Assembly (NCBI GenBank): GCA_028277515.1
Contig: JANQGC010000341.1
Location: forward strand, 1-19,213
Direction of reading: 5' to 3'
DNA from: Anaerolineae bacterium
GTDB lineage: Bacteria; Chloroflexota; Anaerolineae; Promineifilales; Promineifilaceae
Length of the DNA: 19,213 nucleotides
Position 1 is the stretch's first letter; each line of letters begins with the position of its first letter. Of the stretch, positions 1-7,534 are shown in pieces. A program made the position numbers and the translations under genes. Under the pieces are notes generated by a model that worked only from the letters and a program-made list of their open reading frames with translations, did not search any database and was not told the DNA's origin.

Positions 1-957
1 GAAATGTTTTACAATGACCGGCGCGGTCAATTAATGGCGGCGTTGGCTGAGAAAATGCCTGCCAGTTTGAATCGTTTTTTCCTGTGTAATTCCGGGACAG
101 AGGCGATAGAAGGGGCGATTAAATTTGCCAGGCTGAGAACTGGACGGCCGAATATCGTAGCTGCCATGCGCGGCTTTCACGGGCGTACATTGGGTTCATT
201 ATCCGCGACGCACAAGGCCAAATATAAAAAGCCGTTTATGCCCCTGGTGCCCGGGTTTACGCATGTCCCTTTCGGCCGAATTGAGCCTCTGGACGAGGCG
301 CTGACGAATGATTGCGCGGCGGTTATATTGGAGATCGTGCAGGGGGAAGGCGGCGTTCGGCCGGGAACGGCCGGTTATTTTCAGCAGGTTCAGGAACTAT
401 GTGCCGAGCGGGGTGCGATGTTCATTGTCGATGAAATTCAGACCGGTTTTGGACGCACCGGATGCTGGTTTGCCTTTCAGCATATGGGGATTGAACCGGA
501 CCTGGTTTGTTTGGGCAAAGCAATCGCCGGGGGTGTACCCATGGGTGCAATTGCTATTGGGTCACGGATTGGATCGTTTCCTTCCGGGGTTCATGGCACA
601 ACTTTTGGCGGGAATCCACTGGCTTGCGCGGCCGCCCTGGCCACTTTACAGGTCATCGAACAAGAGAATTTGGTTGAACAGGCAGAGAGCCTGGGAGCAC
701 ATTTTCTTGCACAATTACAAAAAATTGAATCCCCTGTGATTCGCGAGGTGCGCGGATTGGGCTTGATGATTGGCATTGAGTTACGCGTGCGGGCGATGCC
801 CCTGGTACAGGCTTTGGCCGAAGAAGGGGTACAGGTGCTGACCGCCGGACCCACAGTGATCCGCCTGCTTCCTCCTCTGGTCATCTCGCGCAAGGAAATA
901 GATGAAGTTTTGCGCTGTGTTTCTCATGTGCTCAGCGGGGTGGAAATTGCAGCCTGA
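1..957 (+). CDS. lysJ: [LysW]-aminoadipate semialdehyde aminotransferase, 5' truncated by window edge
   Basis: This is a PLP-dependent class III aminotransferase that transfers an amino group from glutamate to the LysW-bound semialdehyde in the alpha-aminoadipate route to lysine; homologues can also act in LysW-ornithine synthesis. The frame is open from base 1, and the first in-window ATG (base 4) is internal because about 75 N-terminal residues of a roughly 395-residue family are missing. Visible motifs are NSGTEA (PLP phosphate contact), GFHGRT, VDEIQTGFGRTG (the PLP-ring Asp), the Schiff-base Lys in CLGKAIAGG (codon at 517-519), HGTTFGGNPLA and the C-terminal GPTVIRLLPPLV. The stop overlaps the lysK start by one base, suggesting translational coupling. 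An acetylornithine aminotransferase (ArgD) is close in sequence, but the neighbouring lysK, hcs, lysT and lysU make LysJ the better name. Confidence in the family is very high, and in the pathway high. Confidence 0.93.
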   Translation, partial: EMFYNDRRGQLMAALAEKMPASLNRFFLCNSGTEAIEGAIKFARLRTGRPNIVAAMRGFHGRTLGSLSATHKAKYKKPFMPLVPGFTHVPFGRIEPLDEALTNDCAAVILEIVQGEGGVRPGTAGYFQQVQELCAERGAMFIVDEIQTGFGRTGCWFAFQHMGIEPDLVCLGKAIAGGVPMGAIAIGSRIGSFPSGVHGTTFGGNPLACAAALATLQVIEQENLVEQAESLGAHFLAQLQKIESPVIREVRGLGLMIGIELRVRAMPLVQALAEEGVQVLTAGPTVIRLLPPLVISRKEIDEVLRCVSHVLSGVEIAA

Positions 958-2030
958 TGGATGCCGTTGATTTATTGCAGCAGTTGGTCGCTATTCCCAG
1001 CTTATCAGGGAATGAGCGGGAAGCGGTTGATTTCCTCGTCTCTGCCATGTCCGGATTGGGATTTTCGGCCGAGGTTGATAAAGCCGGAAATGCTGTTGGT
1101 ATACGGCAGAATATTGCCTTGAATGGTCGAATAACCAGTGAAATAATGCTTTTGGGGCATATTGATACCGTCCCTGGCGATATCCCGGTTCGGATAGAGG
1201 ATGGTGTGTTATACGGCCGTGGCGCGGTGGATGCAAAAAGCCCTCTTGCTGCCTTTATTATGGCTGCATCCCAGGTCGTTCTTCCTCCAGGCACAAGAAT
1301 CGTTGTCGTTGGCGCTGTTGAAGAGGAATCTGCAACCTCAAAGGGAGCGCGGCACATCGTCCGCAACTATAGTCCGGATTACTGCGTTATCGGTGAACCA
1401 AGTGGATGGGATGGCATCACCTTGGGTTATAAAGGGCGGATATTGATCGATTATAAGGACGATCAGGATATGGGACATACGGCGGGAAGCCAACGAAGTG
1501 TCGCTGAAAAGGGGATTGATTGGTGGAATGATTTGTCATCATTGATTGATGAATTTAACCAGGGTCGGGAGCGGGTATTTGACCAGCTTCTGCCGTCATT
1601 GCGACACGTTCAGACCGGGAGTGACGGATTACGTAATCAAATCGACATGAAGGTCGGCGTGCGCCTTCCACCAGATTTTGACATCGAATGGCTCAAAGAA
1701 CAGGTTTTTGCGTTATCTAATGGCGCGCAGCTAAGGATGTATGCCCATGAGCCAGCGTTTCAATCCTCGCGCCGCACACCATTGGCCAGGACGTTTAACA
1801 AAACCTTTCGCCAGGCAGGCGTGAAACCCCGTTATAAATTAAAGACCGGGACCTCAGACATGAATGTTGTGGGTCCGCTTTGGCAAATTCCCATAGTCGC
1901 CTATGGACCTGGTGACAGTTCGCTCGATCATGCACCCAATGAGCATATTGTTATCTCTGAATATTTACAGTCGATTGAAATTCTGCAGGCAGTTCTAACG
2001 GATATGGGGCGTGAAGCCACTGCTCAGTAA
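957..2030 (+). CDS. lysK: [LysW]-lysine/ornithine hydrolase (M20 family)
   Basis: The 357-residue protein is a cytosolic M20-type metallohydrolase that releases lysine (or ornithine) from the C-terminal Glu of the carrier LysW, the last step of the pathway. M20 features are in order: metal-binding His68 and Asp70 in LLGHIDTVPGD, bridging Asp92 in GRGAVDAKSPLAAF, Glu122-Glu123 in VEEES, Glu147 in IGEPSGWDG followed by LGYKGRI, and C-terminal metal His325 in DHAPNEHI. Length fits LysK better than the longer ArgE/DapE enzymes, and the dimerisation lid is short, as in this family. The ATG shares its A with the lysJ TGA (TGATG arrangement) and there is no strong independent Shine-Dalgarno, so reinitiation after lysJ is likely. 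The gene ends 11 bases before the homocitrate synthase ATG. Confidence 0.92.
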   Translation: MDAVDLLQQLVAIPSLSGNEREAVDFLVSAMSGLGFSAEVDKAGNAVGIRQNIALNGRITSEIMLLGHIDTVPGDIPVRIEDGVLYGRGAVDAKSPLAAFIMAASQVVLPPGTRIVVVGAVEEESATSKGARHIVRNYSPDYCVIGEPSGWDGITLGYKGRILIDYKDDQDMGHTAGSQRSVAEKGIDWWNDLSSLIDEFNQGRERVFDQLLPSLRHVQTGSDGLRNQIDMKVGVRLPPDFDIEWLKEQVFALSNGAQLRMYAHEPAFQSSRRTPLARTFNKTFRQAGVKPRYKLKTGTSDMNVVGPLWQIPIVAYGPGDSSLDHAPNEHIVISEYLQSIEILQAVLTDMGREATAQ

Positions 2031-2041
2031 GGAGTTGAGTG

Positions 2042-3172
2042 ATGAGTTTGGAAGAGTTTTCGATTATAGAGTCAACATTGCGAGAAGGGGAACAGTTTGT
2101 CAATGCTTTCTTTTCCACGGAGCAAAAGATCCAAATTGCCAAGCTGCTGGATGCGTTTGGGGTCGAATTTCTGGAACTGACTTCGCCTTGCGCTTCTCGC
2201 CAAAGTTTTGAGGACTGTGTCACCATTGCCGGACTGGGGTTGAATACAAAAGTTTTAACCCATATCCGCTGTCATATTGAAGATGCCAAAAGAGCGATTG
2301 AAACCGGGGTAGACGGGGTTGATGTGGTCATTGGTACATCATCTCAGCTACGGACCTTCAGCCACGGAAAAAGCATTGATGCAATTATCGAGGTTGCCCA
2401 TGAGGTGGTAACGTTTCTTCAAGATCAAGAGGTCGAGGTGCGATTCAGCACGGAAGATAGTTTACGCAGTGATCCACAAGATTTGTTCCGGGTTTATGAA
2501 GCTGTAGACGCATTAGGTGTTGATCGGGTTGGCATTGCCGATACGGTGGGAATTGGTACACCGCGACAAATTTACGATCTTGTTTCTGCTCTGCGACAAC
2601 GCATTCAGGCAGATATTGAATTTCATGGCCATAATGATGCCGGTTGCGCTATTGCCAACGCCTACGCCGCATTAGAAGCGGGAGCGACTCATATTGATAC
2701 GAGTGTCCTAGGTATTGGGGAGAGAAATGGGATCACGCCTCTGGGTGGGCTTGTTGCTCGTTTGTATGCCACGAATCCGCAATTTGTTAGCAAGTATCGA
2801 CTGCCGTTGCTGCAAGAGATTGACCAACTGGTGGCGGAATGGGTGGCGGTGGATGTTCCATTTAATAATTACATTACGGGCTTTTGCGCTTTTACGCATA
2901 AGGCAGGTATTCATGCTAAAGCAGTGCTCAATGATCCGTCCACTTATGAGGCGTTGCGGCCGGAGGCGTTTGGTTTGACGCGATATATCCATATCGCGCA
3001 CAGGCTTACCGGCTGGAATGCGGTCAAGAACCGGGCTGGACAGTTGGGTCTAAAGTTGAATGATGAACAGGTCAAGTTGATTACAGGGCAGATTAAAGAG
3101 ATGTCGGATGAACGGCTGTTAACCCTTGATGATGTTGATGGTTTGCTGCGTGGAGCAACAGTACAGGCTTGA
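2042..3172 (+). CDS. hcs: Homocitrate synthase
   Basis: This enzyme condenses acetyl-CoA with 2-oxoglutarate to homocitrate, the committed and usually lysine-inhibited step of the alpha-aminoadipate pathway. The 376-residue TIM barrel carries the DRE-TIM signature [12 protein letters not shown] (Arg14, Glu15), [22 protein letters not shown], the metal site EFHGHNDAG (His195, His197) and the long invariant stretch around [13 protein letters not shown], then NNYITG and [11 protein letters not shown]. Overall it looks very close to the Thermus enzyme and is shorter than isopropylmalate synthase, lacking the latter's leucine regulatory domain. An in-frame GTG lies one codon upstream at 2039, but AAGGAG at 2029-2034 sits 7 bases before the ATG at 2042, so that ATG is preferred. 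The Shine-Dalgarno overlaps the lysK stop codon. A citramalate or isopropylmalate synthase is a weaker alternative given the lys neighbours. Confidence 0.93.
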   Translation: MSLEEFSIIESTLREGEQFVNAFFSTEQKIQIAKLLDAFGVEFLELTSPCASRQSFEDCVTIAGLGLNTKVLTHIRCHIEDAKRAIETGVDGVDVVIGTSSQLRTFSHGKSIDAIIEVAHEVVTFLQDQEVEVRFSTEDSLRSDPQDLFRVYEAVDALGVDRVGIADTVGIGTPRQIYDLVSALRQRIQADIEFHGHNDAGCAIANAYAALEAGATHIDTSVLGIGERNGITPLGGLVARLYATNPQFVSKYRLPLLQEIDQLVAEWVAVDVPFNNYITGFCAFTHKAGIHAKAVLNDPSTYEALRPEAFGLTRYIHIAHRLTGWNAVKNRAGQLGLKLNDEQVKLITGQIKEMSDERLLTLDDVDGLLRGATVQA

Positions 3173-3188
3173 TTAAAAGGATAAGGAA

Positions 3189-4424
3189 ATGGGTCAAACA
3201 TTAGCCGAACAAATCATTAGCCAAAAAGCCGGTAGAAAGGTGACACCGGGGGAACTGGTGATCGTCGAACCGGATGTCGTTATGGGTCATGATTCGCTTT
3301 CTCCGGGGATCATCCGCATCATGACGGAACAACTAGCTATCGAGAAGGTGCACAACCCCGATCATATTGTTTTGGTTTTAGATCATGTCGCTCCTGCATC
3401 AACCGTAGGCACGGCCAACAGCCAAAACTTGATTCGCCAATTCGCCCGGAATCAGGGCATTCGCCTGTTTGAAGTGGGCCACGGCATCTGCCACCAGGTG
3501 TTGGTGGAAGAAGGCATCGCCCAACCGGGAATGATTGTGCTTGGCTCGGATTCCCATTCGACCAGTTATGGGGCTGTCGGGGCGTTTGGATCGGGCATGG
3601 GTTCCACCGATATCGCTTTGATTTGGGGGACCGGCAAAACCTGGCTGCGCGTTCCGGAAACCATTCGATTGCAGTTCAAGGGACGCTTCCAACGGGGTGT
3701 GGATGCAAAAGACCTGGCCTTAAAGCTGTGCCGGGAGATGGGTATCGCTGGAGCCACCTATGCTGCCCTGGAGTATCACGGTCTCGATTGGCTGCCACTT
3801 CCAGGAAGGCAGACAATGGCCAGTATGGCCATAGAACTGGGGGCTAAAGCTGGGATTTTCCCACCGCAGAACGATGGGAATGGTGATGTTTCCGTTCCTG
3901 ATTGGCTCTTTGTTGATCCGCAGGCTGAATATGCTGAAACGCTAACGTTTGATTTAAACGATCTGGAACCTCAAATCGCCAAACCGAGTGCTGTGGACGA
4001 TGTTGTTGACCTTTCAGAAGTGATAGATACAAAGATCGATGTGGTTTTTCTGGGGACATGCACGAATGGGCGGTATGAAGATATGCGCGCCGCGGCCGAT
4101 ATTTTAAGAAACCAGACCATTTCAGAGCAAGTGAGATTTTTGGTAACACCGGCTTCGCGCCGCGAACTGCGACGGGCGATGGCGGACGGCACAATGGACA
4201 TTTTATTAAGCGCCGGAGCGACGCTGACAACGCCGGGTTGTGGCGCGTGTATGGGACGGCACCAGGGAACGTTGGGTGACGGGGATGTATGCCTGTCTAC
4301 CGGCAACCGCAATTTTTTAGGGCGTATGGGATCGCCAGATTCTAAAATTTACCTGGCTTCGCCCACTGTCGCGGCTGCAAGCGCGCTTTCCGGCCGCATA
4401 AGCGATCCGCGGATTGTATATTGA
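3189..4424 (+). CDS. lysT: Homoaconitase large subunit
   Basis: The 411-residue protein is the iron-sulphur subunit of homoaconitase, which with LysU converts homocitrate through cis-homoaconitate to homoisocitrate. It belongs to the LeuC/LysT branch of aconitases. The three [4Fe-4S] ligands are visible: Cys291 in FLGTCTNGRYED, and Cys351 and Cys354 in TPGCGACMGRH. Other signatures are VDHVAPAST-like DHVAPAST, VGHGICHQVLVEEG, GSDSHSTSYGAVGAFGSGMGSTD and the C-terminal STGNRNFLGRMGSP. An AAAAGGA at 3175-3181 is 7 bases before the ATG. It is followed 28 bases later by lysU. LeuC (isopropylmalate isomerase) cannot be excluded from sequence alone, since both share these motifs, but the position between homocitrate synthase and homoisocitrate dehydrogenase supports LysT. 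Confidence 0.9.
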   Translation: MGQTLAEQIISQKAGRKVTPGELVIVEPDVVMGHDSLSPGIIRIMTEQLAIEKVHNPDHIVLVLDHVAPASTVGTANSQNLIRQFARNQGIRLFEVGHGICHQVLVEEGIAQPGMIVLGSDSHSTSYGAVGAFGSGMGSTDIALIWGTGKTWLRVPETIRLQFKGRFQRGVDAKDLALKLCREMGIAGATYAALEYHGLDWLPLPGRQTMASMAIELGAKAGIFPPQNDGNGDVSVPDWLFVDPQAEYAETLTFDLNDLEPQIAKPSAVDDVVDLSEVIDTKIDVVFLGTCTNGRYEDMRAAADILRNQTISEQVRFLVTPASRRELRRAMADGTMDILLSAGATLTTPGCGACMGRHQGTLGDGDVCLSTGNRNFLGRMGSPDSKIYLASPTVAAASALSGRISDPRIVY

Positions 4425-4452
4425 AAAATTGCCGTATAGAGGAGTTTAAGTT

Positions 4453-4956
4453 GTGACAGTTAGCAAAGGAATTGTGTGGAAATTTGGGGCTGACGTGGAT
4501 ACTGATCAAATTGTTCCTGGAAGGTATGCGCCTTATATGCGGCCGAACGCCGATGTGGGGGACGCGGCTTTTATTGAAGCGCACCCGGAATTTAATAAGC
4601 ATGCCAGGCCAGGAGATGTCATTGTCGCTGGGTCAAATTTTGGCTGTGGTTCATCGCGCGAGTATGCGCCATATGCTTTGAAAAGAAGAGGCATCGCCGC
4701 TATTTTCGCCATTGATTTTGCCCGTATTTTTTACCGCAACGCCATTAATTTAGGGATTCCCGTTTTTTCATCGGAGATTGCCATGAGTCTAATGGATAGG
4801 GATGAAGTGATATTGGATTTGAATGAAGGCACGATACAGGCGAACGCTAACATTTTCCAGCTTCCCGACTTACCCTCATTCGCACGAACGATTATAGATG
4901 CCGGCGGTATTGTGCCCTATGTGCGCGAGCACGGAAATTTTCCTGGGGTGAATTAG
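4453..4956 (+). CDS. lysU: Homoaconitase small subunit
   Basis: This 167-residue swivel-domain protein is the partner of LysT. It shows the family opening KFGADVDTDQIVPGRY and the loop GSNFGCGSSREYAPYALK (Gly60 onward), where the Ser-Ser-Arg segment forms part of the substrate-binding site in the aconitase superfamily. A Tyr-Ala-Pro run in that loop is typical of the LeuD/LysU small subunits. The start is GTG at 4453, supported by AGAGGAG at 4438-4444 with an 8-base spacer. The stop TAG is followed with no gap by the ATG of the dehydrogenase gene, so the two are surely translated from one message. LeuD is the alternative identity; context favours LysU. Confidence 0.9.
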   Translation: MTVSKGIVWKFGADVDTDQIVPGRYAPYMRPNADVGDAAFIEAHPEFNKHARPGDVIVAGSNFGCGSSREYAPYALKRRGIAAIFAIDFARIFYRNAINLGIPVFSSEIAMSLMDRDEVILDLNEGTIQANANIFQLPDLPSFARTIIDAGGIVPYVREHGNFPGVN

Positions 4957-5940
4957 ATGCCCGATTTATGTGTCATTGAGGGTGATGGGATTGGCCGCGA
5001 GGTGATTCCGGCTGCGGTAGAAATATTGCAGGCGGCCGTTCCCAATTTGCATATCATTGAGGCTCAAGCCGGTTGGGATTATTTCCTGGAAAATGGTGTT
5101 TCTGTTCCACAATCAACTCTTGAAATGATTCGTGACTGCCGTGCAGGGTTGTTTGGCGCCGTCTCTTCGCCCGCCCGCCCTGTTGAAGGGTATCGCAGCG
5201 CCATTCTTACTATGCGTCAGGAGCTAGATCTTTATGCTAACATTCGGCCGGTACAAAGTCGGCCAACGGTATCACCTGTTGAAGATGTTGATCTGATTGT
5301 TGTGCGCGAGAACAGCGAGGGTTTATATGTCGGCCGTGAGCAATGGATAGGGGATGCCGCTATTGCGGAGCGTATCATTTCAAAAAAAGGATCGCTTCGC
5401 ATAGCCAATAAATGTTACCAGTTGGCCACTTTGCTTAACAGGGAAAGAATAACAATTGTCCATAAGGCCAATGTAATGCCATTAACGGATGGGTTATTCC
5501 GAGATACCGTTCTAGAAGTTGTGTCAGAACAATTCACGGTGGATGAGCTGCTTGTGGATGTAGCGGCTTTGAAAATGGTGGCTGATCCACATTCATTTGA
5601 TGTCATCGTTACCCCTAATTTATATGGTGATATTTTGTCGGACGCGGCTGCTCACTGGGGTGGAGGCCTGGGATTGGCGCCATCTTTAAACTGGGGAGAT
5701 GAGATGGCCATAGCTGAGCCTGTTCATGGGTCCGCGCCGGATATTGCCGGCAAAGGGGTGGCCAATCCAATTGCGGCGGTTTTGAGTGGGGCTTTGCTGG
5801 TGCGTTATGTATGGCAGAATGAATCTGCGGCCGATCGAATCGAGTCGGCCGTTTATCAAACCCTGCGGCAATCGCCGCAGGGTTTCAGCGGCACGCAAGA
5901 GATTAACAAAAAAATATTAGACAATATGGATCGGATCTAA
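4957..5940 (+). CDS. hicdh: Homoisocitrate dehydrogenase
   Basis: The 327-residue protein is an NAD-type beta-decarboxylating dehydrogenase that oxidises homoisocitrate to 2-oxoadipate and CO2, completing the front half of the pathway encoded here. It has the family start VIEGDGIGREV, the substrate-contact region LTMRQELDLYANIRP (Arg87, Arg97), VRENSEGLYVG, KANVMPLTDGLF, and the metal signature NLYGDILSDAAA (Asp225, Asp229), ending with EPVHGSAPDIAGKGVANP. The length matches the short bacterial homoisocitrate/isocitrate group rather than 3-isopropylmalate dehydrogenase (about 350). It begins immediately after the lysU stop, without a spacer, so it is likely translated by coupling. It is the last gene of the visible lysine operon; the next gene lies on the other strand. 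Confidence 0.9.
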   Translation: MPDLCVIEGDGIGREVIPAAVEILQAAVPNLHIIEAQAGWDYFLENGVSVPQSTLEMIRDCRAGLFGAVSSPARPVEGYRSAILTMRQELDLYANIRPVQSRPTVSPVEDVDLIVVRENSEGLYVGREQWIGDAAIAERIISKKGSLRIANKCYQLATLLNRERITIVHKANVMPLTDGLFRDTVLEVVSEQFTVDELLVDVAALKMVADPHSFDVIVTPNLYGDILSDAAAHWGGGLGLAPSLNWGDEMAIAEPVHGSAPDIAGKGVANPIAAVLSGALLVRYVWQNESAADRIESAVYQTLRQSPQGFSGTQEINKKILDNMDRI

Positions 5941-5954
5941 TATTGTGTTACCTA

Positions 5955-6017
5955 AAATTTGACAACTTTTATTAATTGGTTTTCGCTCATATTTTAAGTG
6001 GAAAAGTTGTCAAATTT
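5955..6017. repeat. 16-bp perfect inverted repeat with 31-nt spacer
   Basis: Bases 5955-5970 (AAATTTGACAACTTTT) and 6002-6017 are exact reverse complements. The element lies in the 105-bp gap between the end of the lysine operon and the end of the minus-strand gene, so it could act as a shared transcription stop. However, the spacer is long and no U-run follows either arm, which is unlike an intrinsic terminator. A small non-autonomous mobile repeat or a protein-binding site is equally possible. No target-site duplication is evident. Confidence 0.75.
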
Positions 6018-6045
6018 CTGTGCGAAAGGTATTTGTAACAGAGTG

Positions 6046-6303
6046 CTAATTTTCAGTTTCCGGAATGTTGGCCAGAAATTCCGAATCAGGTTTTCGTCCA
6101 AAGATAAAATAACTGATCGGACCGATGAAGTTGATGAAGACGACGGCCGTCCAGATCCATTTGCTCCCACGAAATTCATCATTCGGCCGATGATGGATGT
6201 CCCATTGAGCGGCAATGAGCAGTCCCATCTGGATGAAAACAGCAAGTAGTGAAATTGCTTTTTGGGCGGGCGTTAAGTCAGACCATTTTTTCTTGTTGTT
6301 CAT
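6046..6303 (-). CDS. Small PLDc_N-like membrane protein
   Basis: The 85-residue protein has two predicted membrane helices (about residues 16-33 and 50-67) separated by a polar loop ending GSKWIW, with the sequence INFIGPISYFIFGR at the second helix. This matches the stand-alone 'phospholipase D-nuclease N-terminal' (PLDc_N) fold found at the front of cardiolipin synthases, without any catalytic HKD domain. Stand-alone versions are frequent in bacteria, and their function is not known to me. The N-terminal segment is basic (NNKKKW), fitting an inside-facing end. A GTG 12 bases upstream (6315) is in frame, but the ATG at 6303 has GGAAA a suitable distance upstream and is preferred. It is convergent with the lysine operon and divergent from the Nudix gene, and sits between two inverted repeats. 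Confidence 0.75.
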   Translation of the reverse strand: MNNKKKWSDLTPAQKAISLLAVFIQMGLLIAAQWDIHHRPNDEFRGSKWIWTAVVFINFIGPISYFIFGRKPDSEFLANIPETEN

Positions 6304-6350
6304 AATAATTTCCACTGGTAATCAATACATCGTCTTAGAAGCTCCTTCAA

Positions 6351-6392
6351 AAGTGACAGTCACCTGGTTTATTCTTTTAGTAACTGTCACTT
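6351..6392. repeat. 10-bp inverted repeat containing a GTGAC-A-GTCAC palindrome
   Basis: AAGTGACAGT at 6351-6360 is the exact reverse complement of 6383-6392, with 22 bases between. The left copy is also part of a local palindrome GTGAC-A-GTCAC at 6353-6363, so three related half sites occur in about 40 bases. It lies upstream of the divergent PLDc_N-like and Nudix genes, so it could be an operator for either, or the residue of a short palindromic mobile repeat. The rest of the 6304-6559 gap holds no gene that I can support. Confidence 0.6.
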
Positions 6393-6559
6393 CACAGCAA
6401 TTGTTTATATTATACCTAATTTTTGAGTGTACACTTTTCGTTGACCGCGAGGCCATTTTCCACGTCCTCAACCTTGAATTCTTGCAGTGCTGGATGCAGA
6501 GGGTACACTCTAGCGATATGTCTTATTCCTTCATCTGTTACGATTTCTGAAAAAGGGGC

Positions 6560-7528
6560 ATGAATAGAGATTCTTATATTCGCTGGCTGCGCAGCAAGGT
6601 GGGCAAACGAAAAATCTTTTTACCCTTCGCTACGGTCATTGTCCGCAATGCGCAGGAACGAATCCTTCTACAAAAGAGGAATGATTTAAAGGTATGGGGA
6701 TTGCCCGGCGGGATATTGGAGCTTGATGAGGATTTGCAAACGTGTGCCAGGCGAGAATTGTGGGAGGAGACGGGATTAAAAGCCGGCCCCCTGCGGTTGG
6801 TAGGTGTTTATACGGATCCCAAGTATGATGTTGTTTATCCAAATGGCGACCAGGTGCAGCAGTTTACGATTTGTTTTGAAGCGGTGGCCAATGGGGGACG
6901 CATGCGCCCTGATGGTTTAGAATCAAGTGATCAGGCCTTTTTCTCAATGAATGAAATTAACAATTTAGATATACCTGTCTGGTATCGCGACATGATCCAG
7001 GATGCATCCCGGCCTGGGTTGCCAACGTTTCGATCGCCAAGGACATTAGAGAAAACCGAGGATCAAATTGCTGCTGTCCGCCCTTACATTGGCCATGCCT
7101 GGTACTCCGGCACAGGTGCTTCAGTTGTAATCGAAGATGACCAGAGTCGGATTTTAATGCTCAAACATCATGGGGAGAAAAATTGGCGGCCGCCGGCCGG
7201 CTTTAGCGATTTGGGTGAAAATGTGGCGCAGACGGCCGTTCGTGAAACCTTGGAAGAGACCGGGCTGCGGATTCAGCCGGAGCGCATAGTGGCCATTCAT
7301 TCTACTCCCCGGCTAAATGTGACCTACCCTAACGGTGATCAAATACGCAATGTGGGTGTGGTATTTAAAGCCACGCTGCTTGGTGGCGAGCCAAAAGTGG
7401 ATGGCCTTGAAATCGACAAATTGGATTGGATGACGCGAGATGAAGCCCTGGCAAGTTATGATTTGGAACGTCGTTGGTTCATGAAAAAACTAATCGATCA
7501 TCTTGATGATAGGCATTTTGTGTGCTGA
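6560..7528 (+). CDS. Tandem Nudix hydrolase-domain protein
   Basis: The 322-residue cytosolic protein contains two complete Nudix folds. Box 1 spans residues 51-73 and fits GX5EX7REUXEEXGU exactly (Gly51, Glu57, Arg65-Glu66, Glu69-Glu70, Gly72). Box 2 spans 214-236 with all acidic metal ligands kept (Glu220, Glu229, Glu232, Glu233), but Thr230 replaces the usual hydrophobic residue. Each box is followed at a similar distance by YPNGDQ and then by a DGLE motif, so the protein arose by internal duplication of about 150 residues. Nudix enzymes hydrolyse nucleoside diphosphates linked to another group; the substrate here cannot be told from sequence. The ATG has only a close-spaced AAAAGGGG before it. 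It is followed after 6 bases by the potassium channel gene, suggesting an operon. Confidence 0.88.
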   Translation: MNRDSYIRWLRSKVGKRKIFLPFATVIVRNAQERILLQKRNDLKVWGLPGGILELDEDLQTCARRELWEETGLKAGPLRLVGVYTDPKYDVVYPNGDQVQQFTICFEAVANGGRMRPDGLESSDQAFFSMNEINNLDIPVWYRDMIQDASRPGLPTFRSPRTLEKTEDQIAAVRPYIGHAWYSGTGASVVIEDDQSRILMLKHHGEKNWRPPAGFSDLGENVAQTAVRETLEETGLRIQPERIVAIHSTPRLNVTYPNGDQIRNVGVVFKATLLGGEPKVDGLEIDKLDWMTRDEALASYDLERRWFMKKLIDHLDDRHFVC

Positions 7529-7534
7529 TTTGAT

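Noticed and set aside
6426..6435. AGTGTACACT palindrome with a related GTACACTC at 6503-6510
   Set aside because: Short, single occurrence, AT-rich setting; not enough to call an operator.
6416..6550. A minus-strand stop-free stretch of about 45 codons that looks weakly protein-like
   Set aside because: No start codon with ribosome site, it runs into the start of the Nudix gene on the opposite strand, and it matches no family I know. It may be a gene remnant but cannot be supported.
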